A DNA stretch of 64,000 nt from an uncultured bacterium. Lineage in GTDB: Bacteria; Bacteroidota; Bacteroidia; Bacteroidales; Rikenellaceae. Position 1 is the first letter of the stretch. Each line of letters starts with the position of its first letter. Shown here piece after piece: positions 47,399 through 57,520 of the stretch. The stretch lies in the NCBI GenBank assembly GCA_905214725.1, contig CAJMNH010000002.1, forward strand, positions 174,676-238,675, given 5' to 3'. A program made the position numbers and the translations under genes. The notes beneath the pieces were generated by a model. That model was given only the letters and a program-made list of their open reading frames with translations, was not told the origin of the DNA and made no database searches.

Positions 47399-49012
47399 TT
47401 ATTTCGTATTATTTGCACTCGTTAAACCGCACACGCCGCCGTAGAGCCACATCGTGAACTCGCTTTCGCGCAACGTATCGCCCCACGCCACGGGAGCCAT
47501 CCCTTTCCAGCGTTCGTTGAGAAACCGCACCAAATCCTCCTTAGCGCGCCGCACGCAGTACTTGCCCGCCTCGGCCATCAATCCTGCGGCGCGGCAGGCG
47601 CACAACTCGCCCTGACACGTTCCCATTCCCACGCGGGTGCGGCGGCGCAGGTCGACCAGATTGTTGACATCCAGTTCGTTGAGCGCATACTCCACCTCGC
47701 CGACCGACACCTCCTCGCATTCGCAGACCAGCGAACGCTGCGCGGCGTTGTTACCGGCCAGTTTTCGGGCCATATCGCCGTGACGGTGAATCGACGATTC
47801 GCGCTGCGCCACCGGAATGGAGATCATCCCGCGGCTCACCTCCTCCTCCGACTCGCGCGAGCCGGGCAACTTCTCTTCGGCGGTCGTACACTTGGCCGCA
47901 AGATTCAGCTTTTTGCACAGCAGATCGGTCGTCCACTCGGCCATCAGACGGTAGGTCATCAGCTTGCCGCCCGTGATGGTGACGAAACCCTCCAACCCGT
48001 CGCGCGTGGCGTGATCGAGCACCACGATGCCGCGGCTCACGCTGCGGCCGCTCGGATCGTCGTCCGACGCCACCAGCGGGCGCACGCCGGCATAGGCGCG
48101 CAGGATGCGGGTGTAGGCCAGCGACGGCGCCAGCTTCGTTCCTTCGCGCAGCAGCAGATCAACCTCGTCGGCCGTCACGTACATGTCGTCCACCTCGTCG
48201 AAAGGCACTTTGCTCGATGTGGTGCCGATGAGCGAGATCGTATCGCCCGGCACCAGAATGTCGGCGTCGGCCGGCTTGCGGCAACGGTTCAGCACGATAT
48301 TGTTCACGCGGTGGCCGAAGATCAGCAGCGACCCCTTAGCCGGCAGCATGTTGACTGTCACTCCCGCCTTCTTGGCGAGATCGTGGCCCCAGATGCCGCC
48401 TGCATTGACCACCACCTGCGACCGGTATTCGGTCGTCTCGCCCGTTTTATGGTCGAGCGCCTTCACTCCCACGATGCGATTCTGCTCGCGCACGAAGTCG
48501 AGCACCTCGTGGTAGGTCAGCACCTCAGCGCCGTGCGCCTTGGCGTCGATGATGTTGGCCGCCGTCAGACGGAACGGATCGACCGCGCCGTCGGGTACGC
48601 GCACCGCGCCGATCATCGCAGGATTGGCCGACGGTTCGAGCCGCAGCGCCTCTTTCGGATCGATCACGTCGGCGCGGATGCCCGCCGCACGGCACGCCTC
48701 GACGAACTTGGCCTGAAACTCCAGCCCGTCCTCCGGCAAGCTCAGAAAGAGACCGTCGGTCTCCTCGACGCAATGGCTGGCGATCCGGCGCAGAATCATG
48801 TTCTCCTTGATGCATTCCTCGGCCGATTCGTGATCGGTGACGGCATACCGCGCACCGCTGTGCAGCAGTCCGTGATTGCGTCCCGTCGCGCCCGTGGCGA
48901 TGTCGAACCGCTCGAGCAACAGGGCGCGGATACCGCGCAGGGAGCAATCGCGGGCCACACCGGCGCCCGTCGCGCCGCCGCCGATAATAATCACATCGAA
49001 TTGCTTTGTCAT
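47399..49012 (-). CDS. glpA: Anaerobic glycerol-3-phosphate dehydrogenase subunit A
   Basis: A 537-aa catalytic subunit that oxidises sn-glycerol-3-phosphate to dihydroxyacetone phosphate with FAD. The fold starts FDVIIIGGGATGAGVARDC; a GlpA-type middle part follows (NHGLLHSGARYAV), and a C-terminal BFD-like [2Fe-2S] domain is visible (VCECEEVSVGEVEYAL; GTCQGELCACRA). The ATG at 49012 is used; the 21 codons in front of it hold no FAD motif. It is the first gene of glpABC. A hairpin at 49200-49224 belongs to the next operon. Confidence 0.95.
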   Translation of the reverse strand: MTKQFDVIIIGGGATGAGVARDCSLRGIRALLLERFDIATGATGRNHGLLHSGARYAVTDHESAEECIKENMILRRIASHCVEETDGLFLSLPEDGLEFQAKFVEACRAAGIRADVIDPKEALRLEPSANPAMIGAVRVPDGAVDPFRLTAANIIDAKAHGAEVLTYHEVLDFVREQNRIVGVKALDHKTGETTEYRSQVVVNAGGIWGHDLAKKAGVTVNMLPAKGSLLIFGHRVNNIVLNRCRKPADADILVPGDTISLIGTTSSKVPFDEVDDMYVTADEVDLLLREGTKLAPSLAYTRILRAYAGVRPLVASDDDPSGRSVSRGIVVLDHATRDGLEGFVTITGGKLMTYRLMAEWTTDLLCKKLNLAAKCTTAEEKLPGSRESEEEVSRGMISIPVAQRESSIHRHGDMARKLAGNNAAQRSLVCECEEVSVGEVEYALNELDVNNLVDLRRRTRVGMGTCQGELCACRAAGLMAEAGKYCVRRAKEDLVRFLNERWKGMAPVAWGDTLRESEFTMWLYGGVCGLTSANNTK

Positions 49013-49194
49013 AGGATATTTTCGTTTTCGATAATTTTCCGCATACAAAGAAACGCATAAAACGAAAAATTTCAAAATAAAACCGTAAAAATTTCATAAC
49101 GAAACCGACATTTATTTGCCGTTCGTTCGTTTTCAAACCTCAAAATACCCATTCTCACGGGCATAACGCCCGATCATCGCAAACGAAACCAGAC

Positions 49195-49224
49195 GAAAAG
49201 CGGGACGGCATTCCGCCGTCCCGC
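49195..49224 (-). terminator. Terminator of the SusC3 operon
   Basis: GCGGGACGGC (49200-49209) pairs with GCCGTCCCGC (49215-49224), followed on the minus strand by TTTT; 24 bases past the stop at 49248. Confidence 0.85.
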
Positions 49225-49247
49225 ATCGCATCCGTCCGAAAGAGCTG

Positions 49248-52200
49248 TTATCGGCCGGCCGAGAGGGTGAAATCGCCCATCAGGCCGTAGTCCTGCTGCA
49301 CGTAATCCTTACCGGAGGAGTGCTCCTTGACGTTGCGCCAGAATGCGGGCGTTATCCGGCCGAACTGCGCCGAATGCAACGGCCCCATCAGGTTGTAGTT
49401 GCTGCCGACGACCTTCACCTCGACGCGGTTGCGGCCGGTCTCGATCCACTTCGTCGCGTCGACCGTGTAGGGCTCCGCATAGACGATCCCCGCCGACTCG
49501 CCGTTAACGAGCACCTCGCAGACCGTACCCTTCCACTCGCCCAGCGCCACCTCATAATAAGGAGCCTTCTCGGCGACGTCGAATTCGCGCGCGTAAGTCA
49601 CCTTGCCGGGATAGCAGGGCCAGCCCTGCGCCTTCCAGCTGCCGGTGGTAAAATCACCCGGAGCAACGATATTCCACCCCTTGGCCGCCGGTTCCAACCG
49701 GAAATCTCCCAGAATGTAGACCGGTTCGATCTCGGCCATCACGCGCATCGGCGAGCATTCGAGCGTCAACACGTTCTCGCCCGTGCGCACGGCATCGCCG
49801 AGGGGCATCAGCCGCATTTCGGGGTCGATCCAGTGCTTCTCCGGCAGGGCTTTCAACTCCACGCCGTTAAGCGTCACGCGATACAGTTCGGGCTGCTCGA
49901 CGACAGCCTGCAATTTGCTGCGGTCGACATCAGGTTTCACCGCGAAACGATACGACGCCTTGAATCCGCCCATCGTGAAGGTGTCGCGGCGAATCGTATG
50001 GTCGCGGAACTGCACCGAAGTGCTCCACGGATTGCCGGCTTCGAAACCATGATGCTGAAAAGCGAGTTTGGCCGCATCGTAACTGTTCAGATCGGGATGG
50101 ACCACGCCGTCCAGTTCCAGATCGCAGAAATCGATCGTCATCACATTGGGGGCGTCGGGCTTCGCCGTCACGCCTCCTACGGCGGGTACCTCCGCAAGCA
50201 CGCCCCGCACAGGCGCGGGCGTCAGCCCCTCACGCTCCTTGTCGAAGACATAGAGCAGCAGACTGCCGGCCGGATAGAGATCGTAGCCGATCGTCAGCCG
50301 GTCGCCCTCGCGCTGCGCCTCATACCCGCGGATCTCGCCCGTGCGGGTGTCGAGCAGCGCAGCCTGACGGCCCTGCAACGTCACCTTGCCCTGCAAGGGC
50401 CGCGTAAGACTGGAATTGACGAGGAAGAGCACCTGCCCGTCGTCCATGCGGCGACGGTGGTGGAACAGATAGCTACCCTCCTTCACGTCGAAAGCGATTT
50501 CGGGCGTAGCGAAAAGCGAATAATCGATCGGCTTCGACGCGTCGGCGCGCGTCACTTTCGCGGCGTCGGCAAAGAACGCCTTCGCTTCGGGATTTTCCAC
50601 TCCGTCCACATACTGCGGCGTGCCGTAAGCGACGATCCGGCCGCCCTTCTGGGCGAAACGTTTGAGCAGGTCGAACGTCGCGGCGTCGACGTTCTCCATC
50701 TGCGCCGGCAACACCACCGTTCCGTAGGCGCGTTTGCCCACGATGAAGCGGTCGCCCTTGACCGAGCCGTTGTTGAGAATGATGTTCTCCGACCCCAGAT
50801 CGAACTCCACCTGATGCCGCTCCAGATCGGTGATGAAGGTCTGGAACTCCTCGCCCATCGTCCGCCAGCGGTTCTGGCGCGGCGCGTTGTAGGTATAATA
50901 CATCCAGATCGAGGTCGTCGGTTCCAGCACCAGCACGTCGTTGTACTGGCCGCCCGAAGAGAGCGCCAGCGACAGGCGGGCGAAGTGCAGATTCAGTTCG
51001 CGGTAATACTCCCACCACGGCGAATGGGGCGTAAAGGTGGGCGGGTAGTCGTATTTGCGCGCACCGGCAATGCTCAGCGGCGCAATGTGCTGGTTCATGA
51101 AGTTCACGCCCAGCGCATACTCCCAGTCGCCCAGCCGTTTCAGATCGCGCAGCGTCGCATCCCAGCCCGCGCCGCCGTACGACTCGCTCAGTTTGCGCAC
51201 GCGTCCCATCTGATTGGCCGCGCTGTTGACCTCCTTGACCGATCGCACGTTTCCGAAATGGGCGTTGGGCGAATTGATGTTGAACTTGTTGTAAAGCAGA
51301 TCGATGCCCGGCATCTGCTGCCAAGCGTACATGGCCATGTTGTCGGGATTATGTCCCATGTCGGGCCATCCGTGCTCCCAGAAATGACCGGTAAAGACCA
51401 GATTGTTGCGCTCGCAATAGTCGTGGCAGACCTTGATGTAGCGATCCATGAAGAGATTCATCAGCACGTCGCGGTAGTTGTGCCGCACCTGCCGCCACGC
51501 TCCGACCTCTTCCCACAGCGAAACCAGATTCGGTTCGAGATCATAGCCCCAGCGGGCGCGGAAAGCGTCGAACAGATCGGGCGTCCAGCGGATCGACTGC
51601 CGGTCGGTCACCACGACCTGCGGCTCGTCGGTGAACCACCCCGGCACCGCGCCGCCGAACTCCTCGCCCACGGTCTTCTTGTAGCCGTCGAGCGTCAGAG
51701 AGATGAACTTGTCGGCCACACCCTTGTGCATCAGATCCACATACGAGAAGCCGCTGTACCACGGCGAGGTGGGATTATAGGCTTTATAAAAGAGGTAGTA
51801 ATCGCCCTTCTCGCCGCGTTTCGAAGCCGCTTCGGCCGTGATGTCGGCGAAGGCGTCGCCCTCGCGGCGAAGGCAGCGGTAAAACTTGTCGACCGTATCG
51901 GGCAGCACCTCGGCGCGCAGGTATTTCAGCGCCACGCCCTCGTTGTAACTTTCGGGCATCGCCTCGTTGACGTGACCGCCCGCAAAGCCGCTCGGATAGG
52001 AGTTCTCGTCGTAAATCCAGACGTTCATGTCCAGTTCACGCCCCTTCTCCATCGTATGCCGGAAGAGCGCGAACCAGTTGTCGTCGAGGTACTGCGTCAC
52101 CATGCCCGGACGGGGATGGACGAAAACGCCGCCGAACCCTTTGTCTTTGAGATCGGCCATCGCTTCGTCGATCCGTTCGGGGGTCACCACCTTGTTCCAG

Positions 52201-52373
52201 ACGAAGAGCGGCGCCGTGCCGTACTCCTTGGAGGGAGCCGCGAACTGCGCGCTCAGCTCTTCGAAATTCTCGGCCGCAGGACGGTTCCGGTCGTCCGAGG
52301 CGCCGCAGGCCACGCTGAAAAGCGCCAAAAGCGGCAGTGCCGTCCTTCGTAACGTTCGTTTCATAAGTTGCAT
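49248..52373 (-). CDS. GH106-like glycoside hydrolase (putative alpha-L-rhamnosidase), lipoprotein
   Basis: A 1041-aa exported enzyme (MKRTLRRTALPLLALFSVAC, from the ATG at 52364 or 52373). The N-terminal barrel has the marks of the GH106-type family: YGTAPLFVWNKVV, GGVFVHPRPGM, WIYDENSYPSG, a GWFTDEPQ stretch with a likely acid and a HFWEHGWPDMGH stretch. The C-terminal part holds two beta-sandwich carbohydrate-binding-like domains (WKGTVCEVLVNG; GRNRVEVKVVGSNYNLMG). GH106 members release L-rhamnose from pectins or glycosides. It follows SusD3 by 98 bases. The family call is by eye; a related unclassified family is possible. Confidence 0.8.
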   Translation of the reverse strand: MQLMKRTLRRTALPLLALFSVACGASDDRNRPAAENFEELSAQFAAPSKEYGTAPLFVWNKVVTPERIDEAMADLKDKGFGGVFVHPRPGMVTQYLDDNWFALFRHTMEKGRELDMNVWIYDENSYPSGFAGGHVNEAMPESYNEGVALKYLRAEVLPDTVDKFYRCLRREGDAFADITAEAASKRGEKGDYYLFYKAYNPTSPWYSGFSYVDLMHKGVADKFISLTLDGYKKTVGEEFGGAVPGWFTDEPQVVVTDRQSIRWTPDLFDAFRARWGYDLEPNLVSLWEEVGAWRQVRHNYRDVLMNLFMDRYIKVCHDYCERNNLVFTGHFWEHGWPDMGHNPDNMAMYAWQQMPGIDLLYNKFNINSPNAHFGNVRSVKEVNSAANQMGRVRKLSESYGGAGWDATLRDLKRLGDWEYALGVNFMNQHIAPLSIAGARKYDYPPTFTPHSPWWEYYRELNLHFARLSLALSSGGQYNDVLVLEPTTSIWMYYTYNAPRQNRWRTMGEEFQTFITDLERHQVEFDLGSENIILNNGSVKGDRFIVGKRAYGTVVLPAQMENVDAATFDLLKRFAQKGGRIVAYGTPQYVDGVENPEAKAFFADAAKVTRADASKPIDYSLFATPEIAFDVKEGSYLFHHRRRMDDGQVLFLVNSSLTRPLQGKVTLQGRQAALLDTRTGEIRGYEAQREGDRLTIGYDLYPAGSLLLYVFDKEREGLTPAPVRGVLAEVPAVGGVTAKPDAPNVMTIDFCDLELDGVVHPDLNSYDAAKLAFQHHGFEAGNPWSTSVQFRDHTIRRDTFTMGGFKASYRFAVKPDVDRSKLQAVVEQPELYRVTLNGVELKALPEKHWIDPEMRLMPLGDAVRTGENVLTLECSPMRVMAEIEPVYILGDFRLEPAAKGWNIVAPGDFTTGSWKAQGWPCYPGKVTYAREFDVAEKAPYYEVALGEWKGTVCEVLVNGESAGIVYAEPYTVDATKWIETGRNRVEVKVVGSNYNLMGPLHSAQFGRITPAFWRNVKEHSSGKDYVQQDYGLMGDFTLSAGR

Positions 52374-52471
52374 TATTGAGTTGATTGAAGATTCCCGTAG
52401 TTGACAAGCTCTCCGCCGGCCGCCGTTTCCGGCCGTCGACGGAGAGCCTCTGTCCTTCCTGTTTCCGGCGA

Positions 52472-54172
52472 CTAATAGCCGGGGTTCTGCTCCATTCCCG
52501 TATTGGTATTCATCTCACCCACCGGAATAGGCCACAGATAATCGCGGGTGGGATTGAAGACGCGCGTCTGCGCGAGGTACCGTTCGTCGGCTCCCGGAGG
52601 CGTCGCGCCGTAGACCGTACCCGACATCACCTCTTCGGCGATTTTCCAGCGGCGGATATCGAAAAGGCGGTGTCCCTCGAAGGCCAGTTCCACGCGGCGC
52701 TCGCGGCGTACCAGTTCGCGCAGTTTCGACTGCGAAGCATACTTCGTGCGATCGACGGCCGGCATTCCCGCACGGTCGCGGATATCGTCGAGGTAGTCGT
52801 AGATATTCTCATCGCTCAGCTGATTCAATTCGATCGCCGCTTCGACGTAGTTGAGCAGCACCACCGCATAGCGCATGTTCTGGAAGTCGAGCTTGCCGCC
52901 GTCCGTACTGCTGTAATTGGTGCGGTCGGTCTCGTTCGCCCACTTCTTGATCCAGTAACCGGTCTTCGTCGAACCCTCCTTACCGATGGCGTCCTTGTGC
53001 GAAGGCTCCCACGGATGGGCCGTATAGCCGAGGAAATTCTCGGTGGGGAAGATGATCGACATGCCCAGACGCGGATCACGCTTCTCGGGCTGCGGATCGA
53101 GTCGGTAAGCCGCTCTCTCCGCTTCGGACAGCTCGTCGAGCGTGCGGCCGTCGAGCAACTCGAATTCGTCGACGAGCGACGCCGTAGGCGACAGACCGGT
53201 CTGGCCGTTACCGCCGTCGGGCGGAGCCAGACGACGCTGCACCTGACGCATACCCAGTTCGGTCGTGAGGATCGACTCCTTCGTATCGTTGTTATAGGCC
53301 TCGTGAATGAACTGCCGACGGAAACTGTCGGCGGGATCGGCCGTACTGCGGTAGAGGTCGTAAACGCCCAGATCAATCACCTCCTGCGCCCACTTTTTGG
53401 CATTGGCCCAATCGCCCACATAGAGGTAGAGGTAGGACATCCACGCATAGCAGGCTCCCTTCGTCCAACGCCAGCGTTCCGATTTGGTCTGCGGCACGAC
53501 CGGCAGATTGTGCGACGCGCCTTCCAACTCGCCGGCGATCCAGTCGACGACCTCCTGCTGCGAACGGCGCACGAGGAACTGTTCGTTAGGCGTGGTCGAG
53601 TGATCGACGAGCGGAATGTTGCCGAAGAAGAAGAAAAGCTCCATGTGATAGAACGCCCGGAGCGCACGCGCCTCGGCCGCAAAACGGTCGACGGTCTGAA
53701 TGCCCTCGTGCGGCGCCGCGTCGGGAGCCACCGTCGCCTGCTGGTAGTGCTCCATAAAGCGGCAGCAGCGGCGAATGGCCATCCATTTCATATTCCAGAT
53801 ATTGGTGCAGACCGTCTCGCTGGCGGAGGTGATTCCCGCCGTAAAAGCGTTGTAGGAGACATAGTTGGCCGAACCGATTCCGTTGTCCGTAAGCGCCTCC
53901 ATCTCGACGCGGGCATTGGAATAACCCGTATTCTGAGACTGTTTCACGTCATGGTTGACATAGGTGATGCTGCCCGACGGCATCGGCTTGTAGAGGTTGT
54001 TGAGCGCCGTGTTGAGCTGTCCCTTGTTCTGCCACCACTCCTCGTCGGTGGTCTGGTTGGGCACGTCGCGCACCAGAAAATCTTCGCATCCGGCAAGCAG
54101 ACCGCCGCTCGCGAGCAGCAGAAGGAGCATTCCGCGGGACAAGTATCCTTTGATATGATTGATATAGTTCAT
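52472..54172 (-). CDS. SusD/RagB-family nutrient-binding lipoprotein 3
   Basis: A 566-aa lipoprotein (signal about MNYINHIKGYLSRGMLLLLL, then the lipobox GGLLAGC). SusD hallmarks: CEDFLVRDVPNQTTDEEWWQ, FAAEARALRAFYHMELFFFF, and the C-terminal RRERRVELAFEGHRLFDIRR, PIPVGEMNTNTGMEQNPGY. It lies between SusC3 (26-base gap) and the GH106-like gene, so it probably binds a rhamnose-containing glycan; this is inference from the neighbour. Confidence 0.93.
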   Translation of the reverse strand: MNYINHIKGYLSRGMLLLLLASGGLLAGCEDFLVRDVPNQTTDEEWWQNKGQLNTALNNLYKPMPSGSITYVNHDVKQSQNTGYSNARVEMEALTDNGIGSANYVSYNAFTAGITSASETVCTNIWNMKWMAIRRCCRFMEHYQQATVAPDAAPHEGIQTVDRFAAEARALRAFYHMELFFFFGNIPLVDHSTTPNEQFLVRRSQQEVVDWIAGELEGASHNLPVVPQTKSERWRWTKGACYAWMSYLYLYVGDWANAKKWAQEVIDLGVYDLYRSTADPADSFRRQFIHEAYNNDTKESILTTELGMRQVQRRLAPPDGGNGQTGLSPTASLVDEFELLDGRTLDELSEAERAAYRLDPQPEKRDPRLGMSIIFPTENFLGYTAHPWEPSHKDAIGKEGSTKTGYWIKKWANETDRTNYSSTDGGKLDFQNMRYAVVLLNYVEAAIELNQLSDENIYDYLDDIRDRAGMPAVDRTKYASQSKLRELVRRERRVELAFEGHRLFDIRRWKIAEEVMSGTVYGATPPGADERYLAQTRVFNPTRDYLWPIPVGEMNTNTGMEQNPGY

Positions 54173-54198
54173 AGTTTTTTCTGTTTAGGTTTTACCGG

Positions 54199-57192
54199 TT
54201 AGAAACTCACATTCAGACCGACGGAATAGGTCTTGAACATCGGATAGGTCGTGTGGGTGCCCTTCGTCTCGGGGTCGATCAGATCGACCTTGGTGAAGGT
54301 GAAGGGATTCTGCACATTCACGTAAACGCGGAAGTTACCGGCATGGATCTTCTTGGCCAGCGCCTTGATGTTGTAGCCCAGCTGCATGTACTTGATGCGG
54401 ACGAAGGCGCCGTTCTCCTTCCAGAAGGTCGACAGCAGGGCGTTGTTGCCCGGATCGGTCGTCACGCGCGGCAGTTTGGCGTTGCGGTCGGGATTTTCCG
54501 CCCGCCAGTGGTCGAGATGCCAGCGCTGGGGCGTACCGCCGTACTCGGGATCGAGCGGGTTCGAGATCAGCCCCTGATAGAAGATGGGCACGTATCCCAC
54601 GCCGTTGACCTGCATGTCGAAATCGAGGTTTTTCCAGCGGAACGAAAGATTGCCGTAATAGACGCTGTGCGGGTCCTGATCGCCCAGCGGAACACGGTCG
54701 TCGGTGGTGATCACCTTGTTTCCGTCGGTATCCACATAGCGGATGTCGCCGGGCTGCTGCGCGGTCGTAGAGCCGTCGTAGCCGCCGATGATCGGCACGC
54801 GGAAATCGAGGTCGTCCTGCGTCAGCAGATGATCGGCCTGATAGCCGTAATACTCCTTGATGGCGTGACCCTTGCGATAGATCGTATTGCCGTTGATAAG
54901 TTCGTCGTTGGTGATTTCGAGCCACTTCGACTTGTTGTAGGAGTATCCCAGATTGATGCTGAAATCGATATCCTTCGTAAAGGAGTGGTTGAAGCCCACG
55001 CCGATCTCATAACCCTTCACCTCGGCCTTGCCGACGTTCATCGGCGCCGCGAGCAGACCCGAACTGGGCGTCGAAGGCACGTTGACGATCATGTCGTCGG
55101 TCACCTTGCGGAACCAGTCGAAGGTAATTTCGAGCTTCTGTCCGAAGAGGCTCAGATCGACGCCCGCGTCGAGGATTTTCACCTTCTCCCACGTCAGATC
55201 GGGATTGCCGTTGACAAGTTCGTTACCCGAGTTGTCGATGATGGTCTGATAGCGGTAGAGCGCGACATTGTTGTTGCCCAGCATACCGTACGACGCGCGG
55301 ATCTTGAAGTTGTCGATAAATCGGGCGCCCTGCATCCACGGCTCGCGGTTGACGTTCCAGCCGACAGCCACCGAGGGGAAGTTGCCCCACTTGTTCCCGT
55401 CGCCGAAGAGCGACGATCCGTCGCGGCGGATGCCGACCTCGGCCAGATACTTGTCCTTATAGCTGTAATAGGCCTTTCCGAAGAACGATAGCAGCGAAAC
55501 GTCGTCCCAGCCGTTGCGACGGTCGACCTCTTCGTTCCAACCGCCCAGAATGTTGATGCGGTGGTCGCCGAACTCCTTGGTCCAGTCGAGCGTGGCGCCG
55601 ACCATCCAGTAGCTCGTACGGGTCGTGTAGGTCGCCGTCTTGACGGCTCCGAACGTACCCGACTCGTTGCCCGAGAAGTAATCGAGGAAGACGTAGGCGT
55701 TGCGGTCCTTCTTGTCCATGCCCGACGCGATACGGTAGCCGACCTGCCCTTTCAGCGTCAGTCCCGGAATGATGTGCCACGTAGGACGGGCGTTGATGGT
55801 CACGTAGTCGCGCACGCTCTCCACCTGCGTGCCGCGTTCGAGGTTGGCCAGCGGGTTCATCCACTCGAAATAGACGCCGTAATAGTCGTAGCCCGGCTTC
55901 TGACCCTCCTTGCGGGGATACTTCGAGACGAGCGTCGGAGGCGCGAGATAGATGTAGTCCAAAATGGTCTTGTTCATCGTCTCGGGCTGTTTCTGCGTGT
56001 CGCGGCCAACGAACATGTCGACGAACATCATGATGTCCTTGTTGAGGTTCACCGTCGTGTTGGCGCGCACGGTGAGTCGCTCGAACCCGTTGTCCATCAC
56101 CTTGTACATACCCTCCTGATTGAGGTACTGGGCCGACAGGGCGAAACGCGCGGTCGTATTACCGCCCGAAACGGTGAAGTTATGCTCGTGAATCGGCGCG
56201 GTTTCGCGCATCGTCTCCTTCATCCAGTCGGTGCTGGGATAGTGGATCGGATCGCTTCCTTCGCGGGTGATCTGAATTTGCTCGGGAGTATATTTGTCCA
56301 CTCCCGTCGTGTTGCGCGTCGCCTCGTTGATGTAATCCATATAGGTCGCCCCGTCGACGAAATCGGGCAGGTAAATCGGCTGCTGAATACCGAAATAGCC
56401 GTTGTACGACACCGATACCTTACCGGCCGATCCGCGCTTGGTCGTGATGAGGATAACGCCGTTACCGGCCTTCGCGCCGTAAATCGACGCCGCCGCGGCG
56501 TCTTTGAGAATCGACACCGACTCGACGGTCGAGGGATCGAGCTTGTCCATGTCGAACTCGAAGCCGTCAACCAGCACCAGCGGGTCGGAACCCAGCAGCG
56601 AAGCCACGCCGCGGATCTTGATCGTCGCGCCATCGCCGCCCGGCAGACCCGAGCTCTGGGTCACCAGAATACCCGTCGTACCGCCCTGCAAAGCCTGCGA
56701 AAGGCGGGTGATCGGTTTGTTCTCGAAATTGGTGGGGGCCACCGCGCCGACCGAAGCGGCGATATGCTTGCGCTGCTGCGAAGTCATACCCGTCACCACG
56801 ACCTGATCGATGTTGGTCAGCTCCTCCTCCATTGCGATCGAGAGGTTGGCCACGCTCTTGGTCACGCGGTACTCCTTGCCCTTGTATCCGATAAAGGAGA
56901 AGGTGAGCACATCGCCGTGCTTGGCCTTGATCGAGAAGAATCCTTCGGCGTCGGTCGTCGTTCCCCGAACCGTTCCCTGCACGAGCACCGTCACGCCCAC
57001 CAACGGCGTGGGAGGGTCTTTCGTATCCACGACAACGCCGCGTATATCTAACAATTCGTCAGCGGGTTGCGCCGCAAAGGCGAGGGGAGGGGTAAACAGC
57101 GTCAGCCCCGCCAGCAGGCAGGCGAGACACAAAAGGCCGAACCGGCCGCCAAAGGCCTTCGTCCGGTTTATTACTGGTCTAAATTCATCCAT
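54199..57192 (-). CDS. SusC/RagA TonB-dependent transporter 3
   Basis: A 997-aa outer-membrane transporter. The N-terminus has about 40 residues with a hydrophobic core (LLCLACLLAGLTLFTPPLAFA) before a carboxypeptidase-like domain (LDIRGVVVDTKDPPTPLVGV), the TonB box region (IDQVVVTGMTSQQRKHIAAS), a plug (TIKIRGVASLLGSDPLVLVD) and a barrel ending in FKTYSVGLNVSF. There is no STN domain, so it is not FecR-coupled. It heads the SusC3-SusD3-GH106 operon. Confidence 0.93.
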   Translation of the reverse strand: MDEFRPVINRTKAFGGRFGLLCLACLLAGLTLFTPPLAFAAQPADELLDIRGVVVDTKDPPTPLVGVTVLVQGTVRGTTTDAEGFFSIKAKHGDVLTFSFIGYKGKEYRVTKSVANLSIAMEEELTNIDQVVVTGMTSQQRKHIAASVGAVAPTNFENKPITRLSQALQGGTTGILVTQSSGLPGGDGATIKIRGVASLLGSDPLVLVDGFEFDMDKLDPSTVESVSILKDAAAASIYGAKAGNGVILITTKRGSAGKVSVSYNGYFGIQQPIYLPDFVDGATYMDYINEATRNTTGVDKYTPEQIQITREGSDPIHYPSTDWMKETMRETAPIHEHNFTVSGGNTTARFALSAQYLNQEGMYKVMDNGFERLTVRANTTVNLNKDIMMFVDMFVGRDTQKQPETMNKTILDYIYLAPPTLVSKYPRKEGQKPGYDYYGVYFEWMNPLANLERGTQVESVRDYVTINARPTWHIIPGLTLKGQVGYRIASGMDKKDRNAYVFLDYFSGNESGTFGAVKTATYTTRTSYWMVGATLDWTKEFGDHRINILGGWNEEVDRRNGWDDVSLLSFFGKAYYSYKDKYLAEVGIRRDGSSLFGDGNKWGNFPSVAVGWNVNREPWMQGARFIDNFKIRASYGMLGNNNVALYRYQTIIDNSGNELVNGNPDLTWEKVKILDAGVDLSLFGQKLEITFDWFRKVTDDMIVNVPSTPSSGLLAAPMNVGKAEVKGYEIGVGFNHSFTKDIDFSINLGYSYNKSKWLEITNDELINGNTIYRKGHAIKEYYGYQADHLLTQDDLDFRVPIIGGYDGSTTAQQPGDIRYVDTDGNKVITTDDRVPLGDQDPHSVYYGNLSFRWKNLDFDMQVNGVGYVPIFYQGLISNPLDPEYGGTPQRWHLDHWRAENPDRNAKLPRVTTDPGNNALLSTFWKENGAFVRIKYMQLGYNIKALAKKIHAGNFRVYVNVQNPFTFTKVDLIDPETKGTHTTYPMFKTYSVGLNVSF

Positions 57193-57446
57193 AATTCATC
57201 GTTTTAAGTTCATTTTAAGCTATCGGAGATAGGGATCGGCAATAGTAGGGTCGTTCCGGCTCCTTTCTGTCCGGTCCCGTTTATCGCAGCGGCTGCATAA
57301 AACATCCGGCAATACGGGAAAAGGAGGCCTGACGACTTTTTATTATATAATTGTATACAAATATAGAATGTTCGAAAACGCCGTGGTTACGCATTTTGAT
57401 TTATAGATTTCAAAAAATGACTGGCGGCAAACATTTGTCATTCCCC
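57193..57446 (-). promoter_or_regulatory. Upstream region of SusC3 with a -7 element
   Basis: On the minus strand TATATTTG (57358-57365) matches the -7 box, giving a leader of about 160 nt. No TTTG is seen 19-20 bases upstream, which suggests an activator is needed. Nothing else is recognised in this 254-base stretch. Confidence 0.5.
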
Positions 57447-57486
57447 AAAAAGACGGGTGCGACTTTTCAGAGTCGCACCCGTCTTT
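57447..57486 (-). terminator. Terminator of the isomerase-phosphoesterase-BACON operon
   Basis: A 16-bp perfect stem (57449-57464 with 57471-57486) with a TTTCAG loop; on the minus strand it ends in a T run. It separates this operon from SusC3. Confidence 0.9.
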
Positions 57487-57520
57487 ATACATCGTTACCG
57501 ATCGTTTCTTTTTCGAAGGA

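Noticed and set aside
49320..52352. 1010-codon open frame opposite the GH106-like gene
   Set aside because: Same kind of antisense shadow; the minus-strand gene has clear motifs and a signal peptide.
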